This document shows, piece after piece, positions 1 through 8,678 of a DNA stretch of 64,000 nt; position 1 is the first letter of the stretch, and each line of letters begins with the position of its first letter. The notes below the pieces were generated by a model that searched no databases, had not been told where the DNA came from, and saw nothing but the letters and a program-made list of their open reading frames with translations. The DNA lies in NCBI GenBank assembly GCA_033762735.1, contig JANRLJ010000207.1:6062-70061 (forward strand), read 5' to 3'. A program made the position numbers and the translations under genes. The DNA is from JANRLJ01 sp033762735. GTDB taxonomy: Bacteria; Chloroflexota; Anaerolineae; Aggregatilineales; Phototrophicaceae.

Positions 1-69
1 CACGGGTGGTGTGTAGGCTGCACGTTAGATGCAACCTGCCGAGGAAAGCCAGCACTCGGCGAAAAGCAA

Positions 70-105
70 ACAGCATGACAAGAGGGATTTCTCTCGTCAT
101 GCTGT
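70..105 (-). terminator. Hairpin terminator of the Calx-beta gene
   Basis: Two 15-base arms (70-84 and 91-105, one mismatch) enclose a 6-base loop. Read on the minus strand the hairpin is followed by a T-rich stretch (TTGCTTTTC). It lies just after the stop codon of the minus-strand gene ending at 137, as expected for a rho-independent terminator. Bases 1-60 hold no recognisable gene. Confidence 0.7.
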
Positions 106-136
106 CCGTCATTAACTGGCAATCGCTATGATGCCT

Positions 137-2761
137 TTAGGGCGCGGTAAATCCGTTCGAGACGGCGAAGCCATTTCCGGTGAGACCTCCCGTGCTAAAG
201 CCGCCTGGCCCTGCTGACTGCACTGCAAGGTAGTATGTCGAACCGGCAGGCAGCGCGGCGGGCAGCGTGATGACACCCTGGCACGTCCCTATGTTCTCAC
301 AGCCCAGTGCGGTTGATGAGCGCCATTCATAAAAATAGGTCTGCGCAGCGTTCGCTGTCCCCAGCCATACGCGATACCAGGTCGCGCCCGCCACGCCTGT
401 AAAGCTGATTGTGACATTCGTACCGTTGGCAGTTGCCGTAAGGTTAGTCACCAGCGCGGGCGCAGGGAAGTTCAGTGTGAAATTTTCTGGCCCTCCATAG
501 CCGTTGCCAAACGCTCCGCCGGAGCTTGCACCCCCTGCACCTTCTGCGTTGACATAAACCGAATAGCTGCCGTTGGTAAAGACGGTGTCAGCTGTGGTCA
601 GGCGGCACGTTTGCAGTGTCGCGCTGCAGGTCAACTGGGCATCACCTGTTTTATTATGTGTGCGACCATACGCCCACGAATTCGTCGTGTTGTTATAAAT
701 GGCGACGGTATGACGGGTGGCGCTGGGATCAGTGTTCCATTCAATGGTGGGACGACCCTGATTGATATTGACTTTGATGCCGTTGGGAATGGGCGGACCA
801 GGGTTGAGATCAACGCGGAAAGTGATGCCTGCCCAGCCATTGTTGTACGTGCCACCTACGCTCGCGCCACCCGGTCCTGAGGCCAGGATAAAGACGTAGT
901 ATTCCGTGTCATCCCGCAGATTGACAGGCGACCGCAGTGAACAGGTTGTTCCTGCCGCCCCACCGCACGTTTCTACACGGGGATGCACCGCCTGATAGGC
1001 CGGGGTTGCGTTGCCTGCGTCGAAATCAGCCTTGACGACCACATAAAGGGTAAACGTTGTCGCGTTGGCCGCGTTACCAAACAAGGACCAATTGAAGGTC
1101 GGGCGAAGGGTGTTGAGGTTGCTCGCCGGGTTCATCGTCACCGGGTCAAGCGGTGGCGCGTTCAGGGTGAGATAGAACGGCCCGCGCCATTCACCGCCGC
1201 CTGGCCGAAGCCAGATTTCCCACTGCCCGTTTACCAGGCGCGCACGCTCATTCGCTGTCGGCTGGGTCGTCGGCTCGAAGACACAGCTAAAGCCGTCGCA
1301 GTAATTGGCCGCGCTGATATTCGTACCATAGTAACGCGGCTGATTATACGGCCCACCGCGCGGGAAGATTGCCATCTCGTAGCCCTCCGCGCCTGTATCC
1401 GTCCACTCATAGGTTGGGTTGCCGTAGGGCGTTGTGATGGTCGAACCGGGAACGGGTTGCAGGAGTGTGAGCGGGCTGACGACATCGTTTTCCAGAATCG
1501 TGACGGTATGGGTACTGGCGGCGCCGATCAGCACATTTGGATTATTGGACACCAGCGTAACCGTGAACGTTTCGGTGCCTTCCACGCGTGTATCGTCAAT
1601 GATGGGAATGGTCACAAAACACGACCGAATTTCAGGAGCAAATCCAAAAGGAAAAACTTCCGGTGGCGCAGCGGGAAAGCACTCAAAACTGCTTAGGCCT
1701 ATATAGTCGGCGGTCAGCCCGCCATTGGTCGCATTTCCCGTATAACTCAGGGCAGCGGTGATGGGAAAGTTCAGGAAGTAGTCGCGTGCAGGAACAAGAT
1801 TGGGGTCTGTAATGAGCAGGCTGACAGGGATGTCCAGGCTACCAACACTTTCCGGCACTGTAACCGCAGCGCTATCAAAGGCCAGTGTAGTCCTTAGATC
1901 ATCTTCCAGAATGACAACCGTATCGGTGGCATTCAGAAATGTGACATTGGGTGCGGTCGTGGAGAAGGTTGCCGTAATGGTTTCATCGGCACCTTCATGA
2001 ACTGAATCGCTGAGGACGGGCAGATTCAAGCTATAGTTATAGGTGCCGGGTGGGAACCCGCCCCCCAAATTCAGGAAGACATCCGCAAATCCGATATAGT
2101 CAACGCCGTTCGTGGCTGTTCCACTATAGGCTACGTCTAACCGCAGGGGGCTAGGAATAACCGAACCAGCGGGTCCCTGCACCACCACACGCACCTGGAT
2201 GGGTACGTTGCCCGCCGTATCTTCACTGTCAACAAAATTCGGCATATTGACCTCAACCGTCGCGCCTGGGTCATTATCGGTGATGGTCATCGTAATCGTT
2301 CTCTGGGAACTCACTAATACCCGTGAATTCGATGTGCTTTGCAGTTGAATGATGATCGTTTCGGGTGTTGGCTCAAAAAGGGTGTCGTTGACGATGATGA
2401 TGTCGAGATCAAAGCGGCAATCAAAACCCGCGACGTTAGGGGGGAAAACATTTGTGGCTGGTGCACGGCAGGTAAACGTCGTAGGGGTGTTGGTCGTATA
2501 GTCTTCGCCTAATGTCGCTGTCCCAGAAAAGTTCAGACGCACGTTAAATGAACTCACAGGAAGGAAAAACCCTGTTGTGTCTACCTCAATGTCAAAGGTT
2601 TCAAGTCCATCGGTTTCAGTAGCCGTGCGGACGAGGGGCGGCTCAAAACCAACGGTGGCGAAATCCGCTGCGGAAACCGGGGAGGAACTGCCGATGACAA
2701 AAAAGCCAAGTCCGATGAACAGCGCGAAACCGACGATGATTGAGACAGTACGTTTGGTCAT
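137..2761 (-). CDS. Secreted Calx-beta domain protein
   Basis: An 874-residue exported protein. Residues 1-31 form a signal peptide (basic MTKR, hydrophobic core, VSAAD cleavage region). Three Calx-beta-like repeats follow at about 33-165, 168-288 and 290-430. Each has the family's 'sGTAt.G.DY' segment and two end in 'TVTILEND/TITDND'-like strands. Calx-beta domains bind Ca2+ in adhesins and exchangers. The C-terminal half (about 430-874) holds at least three fibronectin-like beta modules with repeated 'GPGGaS.GG..gNG' loops and paired cysteines. No catalytic motif, LPxTG or membrane anchor is visible, so it is probably released or loosely wall-bound. A role in adhesion or matrix is inferred from domain type only. 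The ATG at 2761 starts the signal peptide; its ribosome binding site is weak. Confidence 0.75.
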   Translation of the reverse strand: MTKRTVSIIVGFALFIGLGFFVIGSSSPVSAADFATVGFEPPLVRTATETDGLETFDIEVDTTGFFLPVSSFNVRLNFSGTATLGEDYTTNTPTTFTCRAPATNVFPPNVAGFDCRFDLDIIIVNDTLFEPTPETIIIQLQSTSNSRVLVSSQRTITMTITDNDPGATVEVNMPNFVDSEDTAGNVPIQVRVVVQGPAGSVIPSPLRLDVAYSGTATNGVDYIGFADVFLNLGGGFPPGTYNYSLNLPVLSDSVHEGADETITATFSTTAPNVTFLNATDTVVILEDDLRTTLAFDSAAVTVPESVGSLDIPVSLLITDPNLVPARDYFLNFPITAALSYTGNATNGGLTADYIGLSSFECFPAAPPEVFPFGFAPEIRSCFVTIPIIDDTRVEGTETFTVTLVSNNPNVLIGAASTHTVTILENDVVSPLTLLQPVPGSTITTPYGNPTYEWTDTGAEGYEMAIFPRGGPYNQPRYYGTNISAANYCDGFSCVFEPTTQPTANERARLVNGQWEIWLRPGGGEWRGPFYLTLNAPPLDPVTMNPASNLNTLRPTFNWSLFGNAANATTFTLYVVVKADFDAGNATPAYQAVHPRVETCGGAAGTTCSLRSPVNLRDDTEYYVFILASGPGGASVGGTYNNGWAGITFRVDLNPGPPIPNGIKVNINQGRPTIEWNTDPSATRHTVAIYNNTTNSWAYGRTHNKTGDAQLTCSATLQTCRLTTADTVFTNGSYSVYVNAEGAGGASSGGAFGNGYGGPENFTLNFPAPALVTNLTATANGTNVTISFTGVAGATWYRVWLGTANAAQTYFYEWRSSTALGCENIGTCQGVITLPAALPAGSTYYLAVQSAGPGGFSTGGLTGNGFAVSNGFTAP

Positions 2762-3098
2762 GATGGTCTCACTTTAAGTCTTTGATGGACGATACTCTGC
2801 GTTTGCGCGTTTCTTTAGAATATATTGCTATAAAAAAAGCAATACATAAGGCATTCAGGCAAAAGCCAAAGCTGACAATTCGTGGTGTTATAAGAATTCT
2901 GTAATTCAACTCTATACGTCATCATATAATTATGTGATTCGTAAAGCAATCAGACGTTTAGATTTTCATACGAATCCTGACCAACCTGTTACCTTGTGGA
3001 GGCGAGAAAAAAGGCGCTGTAGACTGCGCCCTTTTTGCTCTGATTTTAGAGGCCGTTGAAATTAAGCGTGGTCGTGCTTTTGAGCTGGGACATGCTGG
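2762..3098. other. AT-rich intergenic region with candidate operators
   Basis: No gene is supported here. It is the upstream region of the Calx-beta gene. It holds an inverted repeat TATTGCT/AGCAATA (2823-2829 and 2838-2844) and a near-perfect 18-base palindrome ATCATATAATTATGTGAT (2921-2938, one mismatched pair). Both are operator-like but cannot be assigned to a regulator. The 3' end carries the terminator at 3008-3036. Confidence 0.4.
3008..3036. terminator. Bidirectional rho-independent terminator
   Basis: AAAAAGGCGC, an 8-base loop, then GCGCCCTTTTT. A-run, GC stem and T-run make it functional in either direction. It lies 60 bases after the stop of the minus-strand membrane protein at 3099-3842 and most likely ends that transcript. 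Confidence 0.75.
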
Positions 3099-3842
3099 TC
3101 AGGATTGGCTTGCGAACGATGTAAGTCCTGTTGCATTTTCCGGCCATTCCATCCCTGCCAGTTCTTCATCGGTGTAGAGTTCACCGTCCGGGCCAATAGT
3201 TCCCTTTTCAATCGGGACGTTCTGCGCCTGATACACTTTTTCGGCCTCGTCGCGCTCGTCCTGTAACATGCTGACAAAAATGGTTCCGCTGATGCAGGCG
3301 GCGATCAATGCAAAAAAGAAAACCACAAGGGGGTCAGGACTTCCCCAGGGAAGCGCCGTAGTGAAGCATGAACCACTCAGGACGCCAAAAATCACCGCGT
3401 TACCGAGCCAGCTTGAAAGCAGCGCCACGTCTTCGCCGCAGGTTCGCATCAGGCCAATGGTCAGAATGGTCATCAGCGACAGCGCCAGCAGACCAGAGAA
3501 AAACAGGGGCATCATCCCACTGTAAACGAGGGCGAACGTCAGCGTCCATCCCACCGTCAGCGTAAGGCTGCGCCAGCGAGGATAACGCTGATGCGGTGGA
3601 GACATGATCCACAGGCTGAACGGCAGCGCGCCACCGCCGATAAACCCGGTAAACGCGCCCATGAGAAAACGAGTGAAAACGGACAGCGCTGCAAAAACAT
3701 CATCATTTGCGTATACAGCGTTGTAGACCGATGTAAGCACCACCGTTCCGCCGACGATCTGTGCCAGCAGCGCCAGCGTTCGCGGCGAAAGGCGGGAGAG
3801 CAGCGCGTGATGTTTGCGCTTGTGTATGGTTGTGTTCGTCAT
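3099..3842 (-). CDS. Multi-pass membrane protein of unknown function
   Basis: A 247-residue protein with about six hydrophobic segments (near residues 22-45, 53-76, 90-112, 115-135, 142-165 and 170-192) and a hydrophilic, acidic C-terminal tail of about 50 residues. The N-terminus is basic (HKRKHH, RLSPR), which suggests a cytoplasmic start. I recognise no family. The last third (GPDGELYTDEELAGMEW) looks like a soluble cytoplasmic tail. It is transcribed alone, away from the TIR-like fusion gene that starts at 3968. Confidence 0.6.
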   Translation of the reverse strand: MTNTTIHKRKHHALLSRLSPRTLALLAQIVGGTVVLTSVYNAVYANDDVFAALSVFTRFLMGAFTGFIGGGALPFSLWIMSPPHQRYPRWRSLTLTVGWTLTFALVYSGMMPLFFSGLLALSLMTILTIGLMRTCGEDVALLSSWLGNAVIFGVLSGSCFTTALPWGSPDPLVVFFFALIAACISGTIFVSMLQDERDEAEKVYQAQNVPIEKGTIGPDGELYTDEELAGMEWPENATGLTSFASQS

Positions 3843-3967
3843 CGCAGGACAGTTCTCTACTTTTGTCTAAGTATATGCTGAGTGCTTCCTGCCTGTCTGT
3901 ACGCCCGCCCTGCGCTGATGTAGACTCGTCGGTCATTGACTAAAATCCCTGAAGAAATGTCGAGTCC

Positions 3968-5683
3968 ATGCCACAGATTGCCCTCCTCCCTACTCCCCAG
4001 GCCGAACCCATCGTCGAGCAGATGCGCGACCGTTTGAACACGATTCCGGGTGTCGTCGCGCAGCGCGTCACGCAGCCGGAAGACGTGCTTGAAGCGGATT
4101 CCCTGCTGATCGTACTGGGCGCAGATGGCGTGAGCGGTCTGCTGGAAGATTCTGTGCGTGTCGATTCGGCGGAAACTGGGCTGATTCGCGGCGATCTGCT
4201 GGTGCTGGTCGTGCTGGTGGATGGCGCGTCCATCCCGCCCGTAACGGCGCTGCCCGAAGGTCTGCGAGCGCTGGCCTATACCGGGCGGATGCCGCTCAAC
4301 AGCGACACCTTGGAGCGTGACCTGGGCGCGATTTACGGGCAGGTGCGCGAGGTGCTGGATCAGGTCGGCGCGGGCGGTTTCAATGCGCAGGTCGCCCCGG
4401 CGGCTGTCCCCCCCCGTCCCGCTCCCCAGCGGCGCGGCACTCCGGTAAACCTGCTTCTGATTGGCTTCATCTTCCTGGGTGCGCTGCTGATTCTGGTTCT
4501 GGGGCAGTTCAACCAGCGCAACGAAAACGACGAAACCGCGCTGACAGCGGAAGTGACCGCGCCCGCTAACCAGCGCGCTGCCAGCCTGGCCGATGCCGCG
4601 CCGGGTGGCGTGATCCAGATTGGCCTTGCGGCGGATTTCAGCGACAATGCCGCCAATGGGGAGGCGATGCTGCGCGGGGCGGAACTGGCCTTGCAGGATC
4701 GCCCGACGCTGACCATCAACAACCGCACCTATACGCTCGATCTGCTGGCACAGGACGCAGGCTGCTCAGCCTTTGATGGCTTGCAGGCGGCGGAAACCTT
4801 CACCAGCGATAACACGATTGCCGGGGTGATCGGCCATCAGTGCAGCCCAAGCTGTTCCGCTGCCGCGCCCGTTTATGAACGCGCCAGCCTGACGACCATC
4901 AGCCCGGCCTGTGAAGACCCGGCACTGACCAACGGCCAGTACAGCACCTTCAACCGCGTTGCGCCTTCCGGCACGGCAGCGGCAGGCGGCGCGGCACGTT
5001 ATGCGCGGGAGACGCTTAACGCGGAACGGGCGGCGGTGGTCTATGATGAGCTGCTGTTCGGCGGTGAACTGGCAGGTGACTTCGCCGCCGAATTCAGTGC
5101 GGAGGGCGGGACAGTCGCGCCGTTTACGGGCATCGTCTCCAGCACGGCGGATTTCGCAGCGCTGGCAGACCAAATCCGAGAGGCGGATCCGCAGGTTTTG
5201 TACGTCGCAGGACGACCGGAAACCGCCGCGACTCTGCGGGCTGAATTCCCCGATCTGCCCTTTCTGTATGGGGGCGGTGGGCCGGGGCGCGATGATGTGA
5301 CCGCCTTCACCGATACAGCAGGCGAGAATGCCGAAGGGGTGCTGGTCTTCGCCGCGCTGCCGACAGACACCGAAGCGATACAGCGGTTGACAGACCGCTA
5401 TGCCAGCGTCTACGAAGGCGAACCGGCTTCACCTGTGTTCGCTTATGCCTATGACGCGACCAACGTCCTGCTGGACGCGATTGAATCCACCGGGCGGGTT
5501 GACCCGAACGGTCTGCTGCGGCTGGATCGCCAGTTCATCATCAACGCGGTGCGGGGCTATCGGGGCGAGGGCGTGACGGGCGCGATTCAGTGCAGCGAAA
5601 GTGGCGATTGTGGAACGGTGCGGGTCAGTGTGCGCGAAATTCAGAACGGCGCGGCGGTGGAAATTGCGGTGGTCGAACCGTAA
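3968..5683 (+). CDS. TIR-like domain, membrane helix and type-1 solute-binding domain fusion
   Basis: A 571-residue protein in three parts. Residues 1-133 resemble a divergent TIR domain: ADSLLIVLGADGV, then LVVLVDGASIPP..ALPEGLRAL and a closing RDLGAIYGQV helix, in the order seen in bacterial TIR proteins. The usual N-terminal 'FISY' strand is degenerate. Residues 160-180 are one membrane helix (NLLLIGFIFLGALLILVL). Residues 213-571 are a branched-chain amino acid-type periplasmic-binding fold: IQIGLAADFSD, GEAMLRGAELAL, GVIGHQCSPSCSAAAPVYE, and cysteines that could pair. The topology implies an outside sensor with a cytoplasmic TIR-like head. No permease or ATPase lies nearby, so transport is unlikely; a receptor role is inference. 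Confidence 0.7.
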   Translation: MPQIALLPTPQAEPIVEQMRDRLNTIPGVVAQRVTQPEDVLEADSLLIVLGADGVSGLLEDSVRVDSAETGLIRGDLLVLVVLVDGASIPPVTALPEGLRALAYTGRMPLNSDTLERDLGAIYGQVREVLDQVGAGGFNAQVAPAAVPPRPAPQRRGTPVNLLLIGFIFLGALLILVLGQFNQRNENDETALTAEVTAPANQRAASLADAAPGGVIQIGLAADFSDNAANGEAMLRGAELALQDRPTLTINNRTYTLDLLAQDAGCSAFDGLQAAETFTSDNTIAGVIGHQCSPSCSAAAPVYERASLTTISPACEDPALTNGQYSTFNRVAPSGTAAAGGAARYARETLNAERAAVVYDELLFGGELAGDFAAEFSAEGGTVAPFTGIVSSTADFAALADQIREADPQVLYVAGRPETAATLRAEFPDLPFLYGGGGPGRDDVTAFTDTAGENAEGVLVFAALPTDTEAIQRLTDRYASVYEGEPASPVFAYAYDATNVLLDAIESTGRVDPNGLLRLDRQFIINAVRGYRGEGVTGAIQCSESGDCGTVRVSVREIQNGAAVEIAVVEP

Positions 5684-5691
5684 TGTTTTGA

Positions 5692-5747
5692 ACCGCCAAG
5701 TCGCCAAGAGCGCCAGGAAATGAGGGCGTGAACCGCTCACGCCCTCA
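5692..5747 (+). repeat. Nonamer mini-array plus palindrome after the TIR-like fusion gene
   Basis: Nine bases after the stop at 5681-5683 lie three 9-base units of the form nCGCCAAGn (5692-5718). A perfect 11-base palindrome follows, TGAGGGCGTGA/TCACGCCCTCA (5721-5731 and 5737-5747). The hairpin sits between two converging genes and may end both. The order stop, short array, palindrome matches the heptamer modules elsewhere in the window, with a different repeat unit. Confidence 0.6.
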
Positions 5748-5753
5748 CTCGGG

Positions 5754-8429
5754 TTATTGGCCTGTGTTGAAGCGCGAGGCCAGGGTCGGGTCTACAGCGA
5801 CTGCACAGTCGGTGAACTGCTCGAAGTAGTCCTGCGACTCCTCCGGCGACAGTTGCATCAGTTCGCTCATTGGGCGGACTTCAATCGTAGTGGAGCAGGC
5901 GCGATATTCCTCAATCATGATTTCGGCATCGGCCAGCGCGGTTTCCAGTGGCATGTCCTCCAGCACGTAGTTATCGAAGGCGCGGTTAATCCAGGTCTGC
6001 TCCAGCCACGTGCCGGGACTCGTACTCCCGCCGAAGTCATAAAGCGGGACAATGACCGCGTCCGGTGCATCGATCATCGTGCCGATCTGCTGGAACAGCG
6101 CAACCGCATCCTCGCCCATCGCCGCAGCAAAGACCGGGTCGGTCAGCAGCGAACGGCGGGCGGGCATCCCCAGCAGCAGATCAGGCCGCTGCGCTACCAC
6201 ACTGATCCAGCGGTAGCAGGCGTCGGGGATGGGCGTACTGGCATTGATGTAAAGGCCGCCGCTGTTATAAGCGACCGGCGTGTTTTGTGTACCACGCGGG
6301 AAGGTCGCCAGCCGATAGGGATTGGGGTTGTTGGAATCGTTACGGTTGGTGAAGCGCCAGCTTGCGCCGTTAAGCGACTCGGAGATCAGCGGCGGTTCTT
6401 CCCCGCCCCCACCCATAAATCCGCCGTCGCTGTCCAGTTCGTTGTATTCGATCACCCCGCTGCGGGCCAGATCAAGCACCTGGCGAATCGCGTCCAGGTT
6501 CACCGGATCATCAAAGCGGTAGGTGGGCGGATTGGTGGAATAGTCGTAGGGATTGCCCCCAAACGCGGCAATCAGCAGGTTCAGGTGGCCTGCGCCGAAG
6601 GTCTGTGTGCGGAAAACCGCGTCATCCGGGTCTTCCTGGGTCGCTTGCAGCATGTTCAGCGCAGTGACGAACTGGTCAATCGTCCAGTTGCCCGGTTCGG
6701 GCAGCCCGGCCTGCGCGAATGCCTCAGGATTGTACCAGATCACCTCCGGCTGAATCGTGACCGGATAGGCATAGGTGCGCCCGTCGCGCTGGACCTGTTC
6801 CAGCGTCGTGCCGAAAAAGTCATTCGGGTCGAAGTTCGGGTCGGCATCCAGGAAGGGATCGAGCGGGAGCAGCGTCGTCAGATCGGCAGAAGGGACATAA
6901 TTGCCATTGAGGTAGTAGCAGTCGGCGGATTGCAAATCCTGGGTGCTGCCGAAGTTGCTGTTCAGGTTGATGTTGCCCACCTGCGGGTCTGCCGCGACAA
7001 ATTCCGCTACCAGCGCTTCCCATTCCTCGCGGTTGGGCAGCGGCGAAATCCATACATTCAGGCCAAAGTTCAGCACCACCTCGCCCGCGTTCAGCACCGG
7101 GGTCGGCACGGGCGTCATCACCTGCACAACCGTCGTTTCGCGGCGGGCCTGCGCGGCGGCGAGGGCGTCCAGCACCATCTGCTGTGATTCGGGTAATGCC
7201 GTCGCCCAATCGATGGTCTGCGGCTGATTCGGGTCGGTGGTCGGTTCGCCCTCACCGGGATAGACGCCTGCGTAAATCCAGTCACCGAACAGAATTTCGG
7301 AATAGGGCAGGCCGTTTTCCAGCGCGGCATCCACGATGGCCTGATCCTCTGCTGGAATTTGAGTGCGATTAAAGTTCTCTGCTTCATAATCCTGGAGGCT
7401 GCGGCGGGCGGTCGAATCGCCGAAGAAGCGCAGGGCGATCTCCCCATTGGACGTGACGAACTTCGCCAGCTCATAAGCGAGTTCGGGGTAGGCTGTCCCA
7501 CCACTCACAGCGAAGCCTTCGGCATAAACAGCGGTTGTCCCACCGGGCAGCGGTGCGGCACGCCACACGTCCTGCTGGTCTGGGTTGGAGAGCGCCCAGG
7601 TACGGTCGAGCCGCAGGGGAACTGCGCCGTAATCGAACTCACCGGGCGTGTTGATGACTTCTTCCTCCATCAACGCCTGCCACTCGGTCATAAATGCGGT
7701 GAGTTCGGGCGTATCGAGGCGTGGGGTGAAGGGCACGGTCGAGTCGTCGTAAAGGCGCTGCCCACTGAAAACCCGGTACATCAGCCCCAGGTTATAGGCA
7801 ATCGCGCCGGGGATTTCCACCTCGCCATCGTCCCCGACCGTCGCCAGCGCACGAGCAGCGGTGGCAAAGTCGGTCAGCGTCCAGTTGTCGTTGGGATAGG
7901 GCAGCCCGGCTTCGTCAAAGGCCTGCGCATTGTAGATGAACAGTTCAGCAGAAGCGCTTACTGGGAGCGCCCACAGGCCGCCATCCCAGCGGAAGCTGTC
8001 CAGCGCTGCCGGGAGGAAGTCCTCGATGTTCAGATCGGGGTCGCCTTCCGCCAGCGGGCGCAGATCAAGATACAGCCCGGCGCGGGTTTCCAGCGGCGTA
8101 AAGTTCCACTGGCTCACCGTCAGTACATCGGCCAGCGCAGCGCGTTCGGCGGCGGCGTTGAGGGTGTTATCCAGTTCGGTGAATGGGGAAAAGTATTCGT
8201 TCTGCTGTGGCTCGAAGACGCGCACCACCTTCACACCAGGATGCGCCGCTTCAAATTCGTCAAACAGGTCATCGTTGAAGACATCCTGCATCCATTCCTG
8301 CGTGAGGATGGTCAGCACGATTTCTTCCTGGCCTCGCACTGGCAACAGCAGCGGGGACAGCACTACAGGCGTGAGAAAGATTCCAAGCAGCAGGAGCGCG
8401 GGCAGCAGCAGTTTTTTCAGACCAGACAT
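5754..8429 (-). CDS. Tandem double extracellular solute-binding protein (family 1 type)
   Basis: About 891 residues from the ATG at 8429, which has AGGAAAGGA just upstream; an in-frame start at 8516 would put 29 hydrophilic residues before the signal peptide. After the signal (MSGLKKLLLPALLLLG..) come two consecutive ABC sugar-type binding domains, roughly 30-430 and 460-890, joined by a Thr/Pro linker (VVQVMTPVPTPVL). Each has the family landmarks: '..F.A..P.V.V..', a 'RWDGGLWALPV' or 'RDGRTYAYPVTIQPEVIWYN' ligand-cleft segment, and a 'PARRSLL' segment near the end of the second. There is no lipobox. No permease or ATPase is adjacent. It is a clear paralogue of the protein at 14215-16890. 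Confidence 0.85.
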   Translation of the reverse strand: MSGLKKLLLPALLLLGIFLTPVVLSPLLLPVRGQEEIVLTILTQEWMQDVFNDDLFDEFEAAHPGVKVVRVFEPQQNEYFSPFTELDNTLNAAAERAALADVLTVSQWNFTPLETRAGLYLDLRPLAEGDPDLNIEDFLPAALDSFRWDGGLWALPVSASAELFIYNAQAFDEAGLPYPNDNWTLTDFATAARALATVGDDGEVEIPGAIAYNLGLMYRVFSGQRLYDDSTVPFTPRLDTPELTAFMTEWQALMEEEVINTPGEFDYGAVPLRLDRTWALSNPDQQDVWRAAPLPGGTTAVYAEGFAVSGGTAYPELAYELAKFVTSNGEIALRFFGDSTARRSLQDYEAENFNRTQIPAEDQAIVDAALENGLPYSEILFGDWIYAGVYPGEGEPTTDPNQPQTIDWATALPESQQMVLDALAAAQARRETTVVQVMTPVPTPVLNAGEVVLNFGLNVWISPLPNREEWEALVAEFVAADPQVGNINLNSNFGSTQDLQSADCYYLNGNYVPSADLTTLLPLDPFLDADPNFDPNDFFGTTLEQVQRDGRTYAYPVTIQPEVIWYNPEAFAQAGLPEPGNWTIDQFVTALNMLQATQEDPDDAVFRTQTFGAGHLNLLIAAFGGNPYDYSTNPPTYRFDDPVNLDAIRQVLDLARSGVIEYNELDSDGGFMGGGGEEPPLISESLNGASWRFTNRNDSNNPNPYRLATFPRGTQNTPVAYNSGGLYINASTPIPDACYRWISVVAQRPDLLLGMPARRSLLTDPVFAAAMGEDAVALFQQIGTMIDAPDAVIVPLYDFGGSTSPGTWLEQTWINRAFDNYVLEDMPLETALADAEIMIEEYRACSTTIEVRPMSELMQLSPEESQDYFEQFTDCAVAVDPTLASRFNTGQ

Positions 8430-8612
8430 ACGTTTCCTTTCCTGTTTGCCAACGGAGACGGATTCTGCACAGCGGGGGTAAACGAGCGCAGTCGTACAGA
8501 AAGGCGGGACGATCACGATCCGCCTTCCAACATAATGGACGACGCCCGCCTGTGTCCAGTTCCAACCCTGTAATGTACGTAGAATTTCTGGAAACGATGC
8601 AAATCAAACACG

Positions 8613-8647
8613 ACAGCGGGAGTCCTCCCCTTTCGGACTCCCGCTGT
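8613..8647 (-). terminator. Strong hairpin terminator after the deacetylase-like gene
   Basis: Perfect 13-base arms (8613-8625 and 8635-8647) around a 9-base loop, 31 bases beyond the stop of the minus-strand gene 8679-9719. It separates that gene from the downstream double solute-binding gene, which therefore needs a promoter in 8430-8612. Confidence 0.7.
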
Positions 8648-8678
8648 TAAAAAGAATGCTGGTGCGGCTGTGACCGGC

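Noticed and set aside
983..1696. 237-codon plus-strand frame inside the Calx-beta gene
   Set aside because: Calx-beta repeats on the minus strand explain the sequence.
3968..5683. Classical amino-acid transport binding protein
   Set aside because: The long N-terminal domain before the membrane helix and the lack of any transport partner make a plain transporter component unlikely.
5754..8429. Two neighbouring binding-protein genes joined by a frameshift or sequencing error
   Set aside because: The frame is open throughout with a proper linker, and the paralogue at 14215 has the same two-domain design.
5757..8573. 476- and 404-codon plus-strand frames over the double solute-binding gene
   Set aside because: The minus-strand product has signal peptide and domain motifs; the plus-strand translations are low-complexity shadows.
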